A stretch of 64,000 nt of DNA from Thuidium tamariscinum (Eukaryota > Streptophyta > Bryopsida > Hypnales > Thuidiaceae). The notes under the pieces are model-generated. The model was not told the origin of the DNA. It was given only the letters and a program-made list of their open reading frames with translations, and did not search any database. The stretch is taken from the NCBI GenBank assembly GCA_947034885.2, contig OX344749.2:35025182-35089181 (forward strand). The letters are read 5' to 3'. Numbering within the stretch: position 1 is the first letter of the stretch; the number at the start of each line of letters is the position of its first letter. Below, in pieces: positions 23,128 through 34,229 of the stretch. The position numbers were made by a program, and so were the translations under genes.

Positions 23128-26100
23128 TCAAGCAAGGTCACCAGCGTACGTGGTAATCCCGCGATTGCCAATCAAGACGTTCAGCAACTCCTGCTGCACT
23201 TGCAGAAAGGTCGTCAGAGCCTCCTGCAGCAGGGAACCCGGCATGCATTTCGCCACACGAAGGTTAGCTTCATCGCTAGCTAGATCAAGAAAAATTCTTA
23301 ACATTCCTGAATAATTATGCAGAGAAGGGATCATAGTGTCAGTGTTACGAGAAATATTGTGTTTTAGACCTGGGCTACAAATCACGGTCAACATTGATTC
23401 GATTCAAGATTTTGAGATACGAAGGAAGTTAAGCGTCCCCTTCCTTGCTTGAAGTTCAAGAATGTTATGTTCTTAGAACTCTGTAGAATTTGTTACTTCA
23501 GAAAATTGTGAGTATGGACTATATATGTCAGGTCTAAAAAGTATTTGTTACAGTGGTGGAACACAATCCCTGCCTACTTTGGGTGAAAGATTCTCTACAG
23601 TGACGTACAGGAGCCTTGATTCTTGGGAAACAAAGCGTCCCGGGCTGCCTTGGAAATTCAAGAGTGTTAGTAGTTCATGGAACTATGGTCGATTAACTAA
23701 GAAAATGTGAGCATGGACCACACATTTGCCAAAATAATTAACAAAGTACATCCATGTATATTTATGGAAGTCAAAGTTATGCAGAGGTTTTGCTATATTG
23801 GGGCAGAAACTAACAGAATGGCAATGTTACTGACCTGGATGGCTTCCACTGGGGAATCTCCGTGCAGGGTGAGGGGAATCTTCGTCCCGTAGATCTTGAT
23901 GGTTTCATCGATTGTTTTTTTGATAGTGTCGAATTGCTTTTGGGCAGCTTCTTTTTGAGTGTGAAGCACTTTGATCAATGCGGTTTCGAAGGACGTAAAT
24001 GCAGACTCCAGTTTCCGAAGCGACGCGATAATTGGCGGGAAGAACTTGCGGAGTGACTGGATCTTGTGCTTGCCTTGCACCACGTTGATCAATTGCTTCC
24101 ATTGCCCCTGGAGTTCAGCCATACAACCTTCTTATAGAATTAAGTCACTGTGCACCAGTAGAATTAATTAATGGACTCCACCCACATACATACATAATCA
24201 ACACGTACCTTAATCTCATCAGATGCCGACAAATTCAACATTGTTCGAGCTACAGCTATCTAGCTACATTTCAATGACAGTTTGATTTCATAAAACCGCC
24301 AGAAATGGTGCACTGCTACACAAGTAGCGACATACATGGCCGATACAGAACCCAAGTGGAAATTGAAATACACTAATTAAATTGAGGAGCTGACCTCGAC
24401 GAATTTCGTCAGGGTTTCCACAACGAGCTTGTCGTCCTTTTCACTGAGAGAGCCTTTGGCGGTCGATATGACTTTGGTCACTTCAGTGATCTTGGTGGCG
24501 ATTCCGTCAAGCCCAAGAGGAATTAAGTTTCCCTTAAAGCCCGCATTGCCCTCGTCGAGGCTCTCGGTCTGTTTTCGGAGTTTGTCCGACAGGGTGCTGA
24601 TTTCCTTGATCGCCGTCACTATTTTCTCTGCGAGGCCGTCGGCCGTCAAGCTGGCCTACAAATCACGGTCAACATTGATTCGATTCAAGATTTTGAGATA
24701 CGAAGGAAGCTAAGCGTCCCCTTCCTTTGCTTGAAGTTCAAGAATGTTATGTTCTTAGAACTCTGTAGAGTTTGTTACTTCAGAAAATTGTGAGTATGGA
24801 CTATATATATCAGGTCTAAAATTTTTTTGTTACAGTGGTGGAACACAATCCCTGCCTACTTTGGGTGAAAGAGTTTCTACAGTGACGTACAGGAGCCTTG
24901 ATTCTTGGGAAACAAAGCGTCCGGGCTGCCTTGGGTTCAAGAGTGTCAGTAGTTCATGGAACTATGGTGAGCATGGACCACACATTTGCCAAAATAATTA
25001 ACAAAGTACATCCATGTATTTTTGTTGAAGTCAAAGTTATGCAGAGGTTTTGCGATATTGGGGCAGAAACTAACAGAATGGCAATGTTACTGACCTGGAT
25101 GGCTTCCACTGGGGAATCTCCGTGCGGGGTGAGGGGAATCTTCGTCCCGTAGATCTTGATGGTTTCATCGATTGTTTTTTTGATAGTGTCGAATTGCTTT
25201 TTGGCAGCTTTGTTTGGAGTGTGAATCACTTTGATCAATGCGGTTTCGAAGGACGTAAATGCAGACTTCAGTTTCCGAAGTGACGTGATAATTAGTTGGA
25301 AGAACTTGGAGAGTGAGTGGATCTTGTGCTTGCCTTGCACCACGTTGATCAATTGCTTCCATTGCCCCTGGAGTTCAGCCATACAACCTTCTTACAGAAT
25401 TAAGTCACTGTGCACCAGTAGAATTAATTAATGGACTCCAACCACATACACACGTAATCAACACGTACCTTAATCTAATCAGATGCCGACAAATTCAACA
25501 TTGTTCGAGCTATAGCTAGCTACCTCGCTACATTTCAATGACAGTTTGATTTCATAAAACCGCCAGAAATGGTGCACTGCTATACATGTAGCGACATACA
25601 TGGCCGATACAGAACCCAAGTGGAAATTGAATTACACTAATTAAATTGAGGAGCTGACCTCGACGAATTTCGTCAGAGTTTCCACAACGAGCTTGGCGTC
25701 CTTGTCACTGAGAGAGTCTTTGGCGCTCGTTATGACTTTAGTCACTTCATTGACCTTGGTGCTGATTCCGTCAAACCCCTGAGGAATTAAGTTTCCCTTA
25801 ACGGCCGCATTGCCGTCGTTGAGGGTCTCGGTCTCTTTTCGGAGTTTGTCCGACGCGGTGCTGATTTCCTTGATCCCCTTCACAATTTTCTCTGCCAAGC
25901 TCTCGGCCTTCAAGCTAGGCTCCGCTGCGGTTATCTGGCAGAGCGCCAGCGATAGGAGGAGGATGGTGACGAAGGCCTTGGAGGTGGGCGCCATGTTGGA
26001 TTGAAAAGAGCTGAAGGGACCTGTCGAATCGCACATCCAAATCTCAAAGTTTCAGAAAAGCAGTCGGAAACTCGATGGAACTCAGCTTCATCAAATAGTC

Positions 26101-26605
26101 AATGAATAATCCGATATAACTGGCATCAATCACGAGGGATGTGTATGTACTGCTTAAAGGAATTGCGCAAAAGTCTCAAATTTTGCGTTAAAACAGTGAA
26201 TCGGAAGATGAAACGAATTAGTTTAACAGTGTAATCAGTAGCTAATGAATGTGATGAAGCATCAAGCCCAGGGTAGCCTAGCTTGTGTACTAGCTAAGGA
26301 AGAGTAGCACAAGTCTGAGAACTTCAGAAAAACAGACGGGCATTGAACGCAGCTAAATCGACATCTAATCAGTGATCGAATGATTAACGGAAGGAGCATA
26401 AGTATAGCTAGGTCTCAATTTCGATTCAGAAAAACAGACGGTGAGCTAAATTAATCAAATACTCAGTAGCTAGATACTTGTAACGCAGTAGCAAATCCTG
26501 CTCGGGAGCTTTATGTGATCGATGGGGCTGACCTGTCTGCAGTGAAAATCCTGTCCAGAGGTCAATGAGACTGATAAAGCTCGAGGGGGATCAGGATCTC
26601 GATCA
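23128..26605 (-). CDS. Secreted helical protein with internally duplicated exon pair
   Basis: Proposed exons, all joined in phase 0: 25994-25659, 25367-25095, 24655-24395, 24107-23835 and 23223-23128; about 412 residues. Residues 1-24 form a signal peptide (a hydrophobic ILLLSLALC core, likely cut after ITAA). The body is predicted helical, with amphipathic Leu/Lys/Glu spacing. Exons 3 and 4 are close copies of exons 1 and 2 without the signal peptide. The motif LTKFVE-GQWKQLINVVQGK spanning exons 1/2 reappears in exon 3/4 and more loosely in the last exon (ALTTFLQ-QELLNVLIGN). Donors are GTCAGC or GTCAGT; acceptors are CTCCAG, TTTGTAG and CTGCAG. A noncoding first exon (about 26605-26533) and a 5'UTR intron (26532-26021) are inferred. 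It probably acts outside the cell; molecular function is not recognised. A distant likeness to the fungal HsbA-type helical wall proteins is a guess. Confidence 0.6.
23383..25919 (-). repeat. Intragenic tandem duplication, two units of about 1.27 kb
   Basis: Unit 1 (about 23383-24656) and unit 2 (about 24657-25919) share exon pair, intron and part of the next intron, with few differences. The junction near 24655 joins exon 1 sequence to intron sequence at TTTGTAG, which supplies a usable acceptor. A small length change (AGCTAGCTACC) lies in the shared intron. Confidence 0.8.
26021..26532 (-). other. 5'UTR intron of the secreted-protein gene
   Basis: The donor ACAG|GTCAGC has the same GTCAGC hexamer used by coding exons of this gene. 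The acceptor TTCGACAG lies 27 bp upstream of the start codon. Transcript evidence is lacking. Confidence 0.4.
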
Positions 26606-26630
26606 TGCTGGTCCGAGTTTCGACAGATCG

Positions 26631-26638
26631 TTTATATA
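26631..26638 (-). promoter_or_regulatory. TATA box of the secreted-protein gene
   Basis: TATATAAA on the minus strand lies about 30 bp before the inferred transcription start near 26605 and about 100 bp before the proposed 5'UTR donor. The region around it is GC-richer than the neighbouring repeats. Confidence 0.5.
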
Positions 26639-26699
26639 AGACGTGGGCGGTCCGCCCCGTCCAATCAATTCCAGGGTAGGCTAGCTAGGATTGCAGAAG

Positions 26700-27239
26700 G
26701 TGGCGATGCCCTTGGTTCCTTATCTCTGGTTTAATTTTTAATTTTTCTTTGGAAAAACATAGACTATTTCAGGGGAAAACGTACACCGAATCAAAGGACA
26801 AATTCCCCGAGGGAATTTTTTTTTTTTTTTTTTTTTCTTCGCTCAACTACCAAGTACTGTACCAACCAAGGATATATCTTACTCCTTTTAGCAACTCCGG
26901 AATTGAAAACACTACCTTAAAGGTACGTTCACACCTATTGTTAGTAAAAATTTAGGTGTTATTGTAGGAGGCGTGGTTTGACTAAATGCCTCAATTGAGT
27001 GTTTGTTGGGGGCAGGGATGGGATGCGGGCAGATAAAAGGGCTGTTCCTCAATCCTCAAAGGACCCATCAATCTATTTCTAATTTTGATTTAAATTTGAT
27101 TTTTCTAACACATTAGAGAAAATGCAATAGCACACAAGACTTTTAATAAGAAAATTGAAGCAATGATGGGGATTTTGTGCCACATATTCATGTGAGTCTC
27201 CTAGCCAATCTTGTATTTAAGAATTGGAGGAGAGAAACT
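26700..27239. other. Spacer with T-run
   Basis: A T-run of about 19 lies near 26818. No paired ends were recognised. The sequence before it, CAAGGACAAATTCCCCGAGGG-like, recurs loosely near 32590 (GGACAAGCCTCGGCG). Confidence 0.3.
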
Positions 27240-27548
27240 CTTTAAACTAGGGGAGTAGTGGTAGGTGAAACATCCCATGTAGGATATGTGAATTAGGACA
27301 AAAAAGAGCTCATCTATTTATGGTTATGTGGAAATGTAGGAATTTTGATAAAAGTCAAATTTTTGACCTCATTTAGACATAGTATACTATATTTTCTTGC
27401 AAAATTATAAACAAAGAAAAAGTGGGGAATCGAGTATACTTTTACCTCCAAAACTCCATTTGAGATTTCAATACTCCACCTAAAAGTTATAGAAAAATTA
27501 CAAAGGAGGTGTTTGAAAATATTCCTAAAAAATGTCCTTTCCACACAT
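27240..27548. repeat. Dispersed repeat, inverted relative to 32.63-32.93 kb
   Basis: GAATTAGGACAAAAAAGAGC through AAAATGTCC matches the reverse complement of about 32690-32930. The homology resumes after the mobile element at 29741 (TAGAATTTATCAAGAGCTCT against TAGAATTTGTCAAGAACTCT). The copy near 32.7 kb is therefore an approximate empty site for the large insertion starting at 27549. Confidence 0.6.
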
Positions 27549-27571
27549 GGGTGATTGCAAGAATGACTTCA

Positions 27572-28305
27572 GGGTCATTGCAAGAAACACCTGTCCTATT
27601 TGTTGCGTTTTGCAACAATACTCATGAATATTTTAGGAGTACTATAAAATTAGAAAACTAATTTTTAAAAAATTTAAAAAATAGGAATAGTGTATATACC
27701 TCTAAAATGAAGGTTTTCACCGAAGGAAATTGATAGAAAAATTCTCTAAGTAGGAGAACTTGAAAAGTGCCAAATCTCAAGAAAATAGGTACTTTGATTC
27801 AAAAATTAGGGAAAAATAGTAAAAATAAGTATTTTCAAAAAATAAAATGTGAGAATTTGCAACAACTTTATGGAGATGGTCATTTACAAAAAAAACCACG
27901 AAAATAATATTTTATATGTTTCAAAATACAAGCAGAAGGGAGTTCACTTTGTAGACCTCCACACCTCACAAAATTAACTTTTTTTTAAAATCGTTCCCTC
28001 GAGAGCTAGAAATCTACTAGAAGACCATCTCATCCAAATTTCATCTCAAAATCATTAAAAAAAGGTATAGCTCAGGTACTAAAAACCCCTAAACTATCAA
28101 TTGTGACATCCAATCGGGGTCTATTTTTGTATAGTAAAATATTTTTGAAAATTAAGAAAAAATCATGGAAGGTGTATAATAGTTATGAATACCTTCCCTA
28201 TAAATCTTGAGTCAATCGGAGCTAAACCACAAAAGTTATGGCCAAAAAACAGATCAGCATGCAACGTGTGACACAAAATAGTACAGGTGTTTCTTGCAAT
28301 GACCC
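27572..28305 (+). mobile_element. GGGTGATTGC-family element nested in the outer copy
   Basis: It runs from GGGTCATTGCAAGAAACAC to GTGTTTCTTGCAATGACCC, with TTCA on both sides (27568-27571, 28306-28309). It is 734 bp with no transposase ORF. Confidence 0.9.
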
Positions 28306-28514
28306 TTCATGGTTTTGTCTCAAAATGGCCTTAGTACTAGAGTACTATGACTTTTGGAATAAATTTTTGTTTAATGAAATAAAACATGGATACTCTTAAG
28401 AACACTCTAAATAGTATGTAGATGAAAGTTCTAAGTTAGAAAATTTTATCTCAAAAAGTTATGCTCTCTCAAAGAGTGATGAAAAATACAAGAAAATAGG
28501 TAGTCTGGAATTTA

Positions 28515-29236
28515 GGGTGATTGCGAGAAACACTTGTCCTATTTTGTGTCACACATTGCATTCTGATTTGTGTTTTGGCCATAATTTTTGTGTTTTAGCT
28601 CCGATTGACTTAAGATTTGTAGGGAAGGTACTCATAACTATCATTAACCTTCCATGATTTTTTCATAAATTTCAAAAATATTTTACTATCCAAAAATAGA
28701 CCCCAATTGGATGTCACACTTGACAGTTTAGGGGTTTTTAGTACCTGAGCTATACCTTTTTTTAATGATTTTGAGATGAAATTTGGATGAGATGGTCTTC
28801 TAGTAAACTTCTAGCTCTCCAAGGAAGGATTTCTTAAAAAAGTTAATTTTGCGAGGTGTAGAGGTCTACAAAGTGAGCTCCCTTCTACTTGTATTTTGAA
28901 ACATATAAAATATTATTTTGGTGGGTCTTTTGTGAATGACCATCTCCATAAAGTTGTTGCAAATGGCCACTTTTTATTTTTTGAAAATATCTATTTTTAC
29001 TATTTTTTCCTAATTAAAACATGAAGGTATATATATTTTGGAGGTTTGGCACTTTTCAAGTTCTCCTACTTAGAGAATTTTTCTATCCATTTCCTTCGGT
29101 GAAAATCTTCATCTTAGAGGTATATACACTATTCATATTTTTCAATTTAAGAAAAAATTAATTTACTAATTTTAAAGTATTCCCGAAAAAATTAGCCAAA
29201 TGCAACAAATAGGACAGGTGTTTCTTGCAATCACCC
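28515..29236 (-). mobile_element. GGGTGATTGC-family element nested in the outer copy, opposite orientation
   Basis: It runs from GGGTGATTGCGAGAAACAC to GTGTTTCTTGCAATCACCC, with TTTA on both sides (28511-28514, 29237-29240). It is 722 bp. Its interior is the reverse complement of the copy at 27572, so the two form a large inverted pair. Confidence 0.9.
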
Positions 29237-29744
29237 TTTAATTTTTTTTAAATAGTAAAAGAAAAGAAAAAAGAAAAGAAAAAAATCCATTTTTTCTTAC
29301 TTAAAGTTTCTTCTTCTTGCCAATTTTCATCTTCAAAAAAATTATTTTGTGTTCTCTACAAGTGTACCTTGGTAGTGCACTTTGAGCACATGTGGAAGGT
29401 GAATACTTTAATATTTTTAGAAAACCTCTTCACAAGCTTGTGTAACTATAGTAGAAGTCCTTGTATCCCAATTTTCACCTTCAAATTTGAAATTTAGGGT
29501 TGGAAATAGTACTAAAACCCCTCAAAATGGTCAAGGTAGACATCCAATCGGGGTCAATTTTAAAATAGTAAACTAATTTTAAAAAATTTCAAAAAATTAT
29601 CAAATGTCAAGAACTTTAGTTTGTATCTCTGCTCCAAATTTCACGGAAAACAAAGACATAATGCAAAAGTTATGAGCAAAAAACCACCTATCCAAAGCCT
29701 AGGGGACAACAAATAGGACAAGTCATTCTTGCAATCACCCACAT

Positions 29745-30218
29745 ACACATTTAGAATTTATCAAGAGCTCTTACATCAAGCTTCAAAATTTCAAGTGGAT
29801 TTTTAGAGATATATGTCAGCTTGCTTCTTCCACCAGCGGTGTTATTGTGTGAGCTTGTGAGCGTGAGCCTATGAGTATAGAGTAAGGATTTTGTGAGTGA
29901 AGACTGTAGAGTTTAGAATTTTGAAGAAGCATTAAAAAAAACTTAATTTTATTCATTAAAATTGATTCCTTCTTAAAATTTGGATCAAAATTTTTAATTT
30001 CTAATAAGTTTTAGTAACTATTTTTGTGAACCTATTACCGTATAACTATTATCGTGGTTATGTTGAATTCAAATGAAAATTTTAATTTTCAATTTTACTT
30101 AAAAGTATACATCACAGAAATGAAGAACTCAATTGATATAAAAGATGAATGAAGATAGAATTAAGTTTATATAGAGTATTAGTTGACCATTATCCTATGA
30201 TAATGTAAAGATTCTTGA
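29745..30218. other. AT-rich spacer
   Basis: The first part continues the repeat interrupted at 27548. After that no paired ends or exon was recognised. Confidence 0.35.
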
Positions 30219-30430
30219 CACTACAAGAAGAAGGGGTGTTTTAAGTATAGTCTTAAAGACAACATTTTAAGTAATGACCTTTTTAGGGGACTTTAAGTAA
30301 GAAATAAGTGTCTTTCTAGTAAAATTTTACTAGAAAGACACTTATTTCTTACTTAAAGTCTCCTAAAAAGGTCATTACTTAAAATGTTGTCCCTAAGACT
30401 ATACTTAAAACACCCCTTTCCCTTGTAGTG
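30219..30430. mobile_element. CACTA-type foldback MITE, near-perfect palindrome
   Basis: The two arms of about 106 bp are almost exact reverse complements. The ends are CACTACAAG and CTTGTAGTG. The 3-bp duplication TGA lies on both sides (30216-30218, 30431-30433), as CACTA transposition produces. It has no coding capacity, and the few arm mismatches suggest a young insertion. Confidence 0.9.
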
Positions 30431-30433
30431 TGA

Positions 30434-30738
30434 GGCTTAAAGAAAGGTATCAATAATTTTTTTATTGATGTATTGTTATTACAATTGTTTAGGTTTTAAA
30501 AAAAATTTGTTGATAAAGATCTTTGCTACATTAAATTCTATTTTAATTGATGATGTCTTGTAGCATTATAAGTCCTCTCAAGGCCAATATGAGGGTATCA
30601 ATTATTCCCTCTTCATTTGTAAATCAATGAACTTGTTTAAATTTTTGAAAAAAAGTTTGTTCATATGATTATATTATATGTAGAAAGAGCTTCTAGCTAC
30701 ACCAATTTTCATTTTGTTCATGACTATCTTTTAGTAGT
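30434..30738. other. AT-rich spacer
   Basis: Nothing was recognised between the two mobile elements. Confidence 0.3.
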
Positions 30739-31460
30739 GGGTGATTGCAAGAAACACTTCACGTTTTTTGCTCAAAAACATTGTTTTTAGACATAATACT
30801 GGTAGTACTACACAATCATGACAATACAACAGACCTAATGCACTCCTAAAAATCTCAATTGTTGATTTCGAGTGCCTGCAAATATGGGCCATCAGTGCAG
30901 TACTGTAGACTACTACAAAGTACTTCACAGGGCATAGGGAGAAAAAAATAGCAGAAAAAGGGTTTGTGGACCTTTTTATTTTTAAAAATTCCAACCTTTT
31001 TTTTAATCCATATTTCTAAACAAAATTGTGCTCACATTGCAACAAAAAATTCTTCTAAAAAACTCTCTCCCTCATTGTAGCGTTTGTGTAAAGGAAGTCA
31101 CTTTGACCCTATGTGGACAATAGACATTTTACTATTTTCATAAAATTTCACTATCAATCCTTGAAATGTTAGTAAACCTCCAACTTGTCCAATTAGTGGC
31201 TTCAAATTCAGATTTTTGAGTCAAAAATAGGACTAAAACCCCTCAAAATGGCCAAGGTAGACACCCAATCGGGGGCAGTTTTAAAATAGTAAAATAATTT
31301 TGAAAAATTTTGGAAAATTATGCAACATATAAAACTTTTGTGTGTACCTTCATCCAAATTTCAAGTTAATAGGGCAAAAGATGCAAAAGTTATGAGCAAA
31401 AAACTACCTAATAGAGGTCAAGGGGACAAAAAAAAGGACAAGTGTTTCTTGCAATCACCC
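30739..31460 (+). mobile_element. GGGTGATTGC-family element, TAGT target duplication
   Basis: It begins GGGTGATTGCAAGAAACAC and ends GTGTTTCTTGCAATCACCC; TAGT flanks it on both sides (30735-30738, 31461-31464). The length is 722 bp. An interior tract (CTAAAACCCCTCAAAATGG) is shared with the outer copy at 27549. Confidence 0.9.
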
Positions 31461-31464
31461 TAGT

Positions 31465-33198
31465 GTAGGGCCAATGTGGGAACCCACACTTTTGTCTTAA
31501 TGCATCAATAGTGGAACTTGTTAAAATTTTAACATTAGACTAATTTTTAGTTGTGAAAACAACTTTGATAAAGTGCAGTAATGCACCAAATGTTGAAACA
31601 AACAATGAATCAAGGGGGGAGGAAAATTTGAGGTGTAACTATGAATGGCTTCATTTTCTATAAACAAAATTGAAAAGTGTTGAATATGGTATAATGCTAG
31701 TGGTGGAGTATTATCAATTCAGACCAAACCTACATGTGCTATTAATAATATGTGACGTTGTACAATTTTTTTGACATTCTTACTTTGTTTGATGCTCAAA
31801 TTTATGATTAGAAAATATTCATATCAAGCTTCTAATATCTTTAATGATTAGTATTTGTCAAATTAATTAAAAAACACATATTAACTTTTGAGTACTTGAA
31901 AAGTACAATTTTTATTTCATTGCTTGAATGAAAGTTTGTTGTGATTGACAAAAATTATGCATTATATATATAAAACAAATATTTAAAATGGAAAGTTGAC
32001 AATAAAAACATCAATACTTAGATTTTCATAAAGTACCTACACGTATATATGATTGAATATGCAATTGCACATTGTTTGTATAAAGAAACTACCAACTCTT
32101 GTAGGATTTTAGTAGAAGTGAGTAGAGTATTCTAATATCTCTGAAAATGTATTTTTTACACAATATATAAATAAATTATGAATTTTCACAATGCTAAAAA
32201 ATTAGTGTTCCTACAACAATATTGTACAAATTCGATAGGAATTTGTAAAGACTATCACCTTAAAAAAATGATCACAATTAGGTTCACTTATTCAAATAGA
32301 AAATTATGCACCCCTAAGATTTTCAACACTTTTCAATTTTGTCATAAAATGGAAAATGAAGGTGCTAATGGCTAAGTGGAAACACAATAATTGTGCTTGA
32401 AGTTGAATTTTAAACTTCATTAAGGCATGGTATACAAGATAGTATAATAGCTTCTTTAAGAAAAACTAAGACTAAAAGAAGTGGGAGAAGTAAGCTGACA
32501 TTTATCACTAAAAGTCCACTTCAAATTTTTTTTATTTTTTTTTGAAACACATGAACAATTACCATTGATAGAGGGAAAAGTACACGCGAACCAAGGGACA
32601 AGCCTCGGCGAAAGAATTTTTTTGTACCCGCTTGAAATTTTGAAGCCTCATAAAAGAGTTCTTGACAAATTCTAGATGTGTAGGACATTTTTTGGAGACA
32701 TTTTCAAACACCTCCTTTGTAATTTGTCCATAATTTTTAGGTGGAGTATTGAAATCTCAAACGGAGTTTTGGAAGTAAAAGTATACTTGATTCCCCACCT
32801 TTTTCTAGTTTGAAGTTTTCTGAAAAAATATAGTATATTATGTCTAAATGAGGTCAAAAATTTGACTTTTATCACAATTCCTGCGTTTCCACATAATCAT
32901 GAATGGATGAGCTCTTTTTTGTCCTAATTCACAATTGTGACTCTCAAACCATCCATTGAAGAAAGAAAAACCAAACTCTTATCATACTCCAATGTAATTA
33001 GAAATTCATTGATTTACAATCAAATTCCATTTCACAGACTCCTATTGGACGGTTGCAAAAGCCTGGGCGATTTTAGAATCCTTTCCTATAGAAGATTCTC
33101 TTTGATGCAATGGTTCTCCATTTGTTTAAAAAAACAAAAAACCTAAGAGGATTTTTGAACCCTCAAAGAGGCCTCTAGAATGATCTCAATTGAAGACC
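31465..33198. repeat. AT-rich spacer with dispersed repeat at 32.63-32.93 kb
   Basis: 32630-32935 is the inverted partner of the repeat around 27.24-27.55 kb. The remainder has no paired ends and no exon that I could support. Confidence 0.4.
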
Positions 33199-33202
33199 TT
33201 AA

Positions 33203-33346
33203 CCCATTAAGAACCAGGTCGATGACTGCAAATGAATATCTGATTGAAAATGACATGTTTTCATTAGCAGCTGAAGTGACTACTAATGAAAACCTGTCAT
33301 TTTCACCTAGAATCATCAACTAGTCATCGACCTGGTCTTTAATGGG
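33203..33346. mobile_element. Short foldback MITE flanked by TTAA
   Basis: The ends CCCATTAAGAACCAGGTCGA and TCGACCTGGTCTTTAATGGG pair; TTAA lies on both sides (33199-33202, 33347-33350). An inner inverted pair (AAATGACATGTTTTCATTAG-like) fills the hairpin. TTAA plus CCC-type ends would fit a piggyBac-like or other TTAA-specific mobiliser, unproven. Confidence 0.7.
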
Positions 33347-33350
33347 TTAA

Positions 33351-34225
33351 GTGGATTTAAATGTATATTTGTCAAGGAAGGTACAATTTTTTTTCCTATT
33401 TTCACCCATTTTTGACATCATGATGTTGACAAAAGTACATGCCTTTAAATGGACGAAAAGACACTAGGTATTTCTTGTCATTTAAATCTTGAGTACATTG
33501 AGGGATTATTTTATATAGAAAAGGACAAATTTAGTGCAACTAAGTACTAATGGTTCTTGAGTCTTTAGTATTATGAATGAACCTTTTCATTTTAAAAAGA
33601 TCATGGGCACTTCATGCTCATTAGGAAAAAAATTGACCCTAGAAGAGGTTATTAAGAGTTCATTCCAGCCCCCTTGCAGTGCAATTACAAAGCATTAAAA
33701 AAATTATATATTTTTATATTTATATTCTTTTTTTGAAAAAAATATTGAAAAATATCAATTTGATGTGTCTCTGACATCGCACCAATAGTGCTACATTAGA
33801 TCCCAAATTTTAAAAATAAAAAATAATTTTAAATTCTGATTTCTTTTTTGCAATACCTCCGCAAGGGGTATAGAATTCATGGCCTCTTCCAGAGCTTAAA
33901 TTTTTTCTATTGCGTGATATTTGCACATTCAAACGCATCTTATTGGACAATAAGACATTAAGTACTTTTTGTCATTCAAGTCTTTGGTGTTATAAGTGAA
34001 TTCCTTATTTTGACAAATTTATATGTACTTGATGAATATTCACACAAGGTAGCGATACATATTATGTACTTAGACTATCGTATCTAACCTTGAATAATTA
34101 GCTTTACATGTCAATTTCTAAGGGCTTCTTTGAGGGTTCAAAAATCTTCTAATGTTTAGCTCCCTTGAGAACCTTGTTTTTTCACTTTTTGGTTTCATTG
34201 GTTTGGATGGAATACTTATTGAAGC
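33351..34225. other. AT-rich spacer
   Basis: Loose repeats of tracts seen near 13.9-14.2 kb (TGACA..CGCACCAATAGTGCTACATTAGAT-like). No gene was seen. Confidence 0.3.
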
Positions 34226-34229
34226 TTAA

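Larger units (their letters stand above)
27549..29740 (+). mobile_element. GGGTGATTGC-family element, outer of three nested copies
   Basis: It begins GGGTGATTGCAAGAA and ends TTCTTGCAATCACCC, flanked by ACAT on both sides (27545-27548, 29741-29744). Removing the two inner copies and their duplicated 4-mers leaves about 728 bp, the normal size of this family. The interior between the inner copies (TACTATGACTTTTGGAATAA) matches the fragment at 44.45 kb. Confidence 0.8.

Noticed and set aside
24395-24655. Separate second gene starting in the distal duplicated unit
   Set aside because: The unit lacks a signal peptide, a start codon in good context and its own TATA box, while a phase-0 acceptor directly precedes it. 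One gene is simpler.
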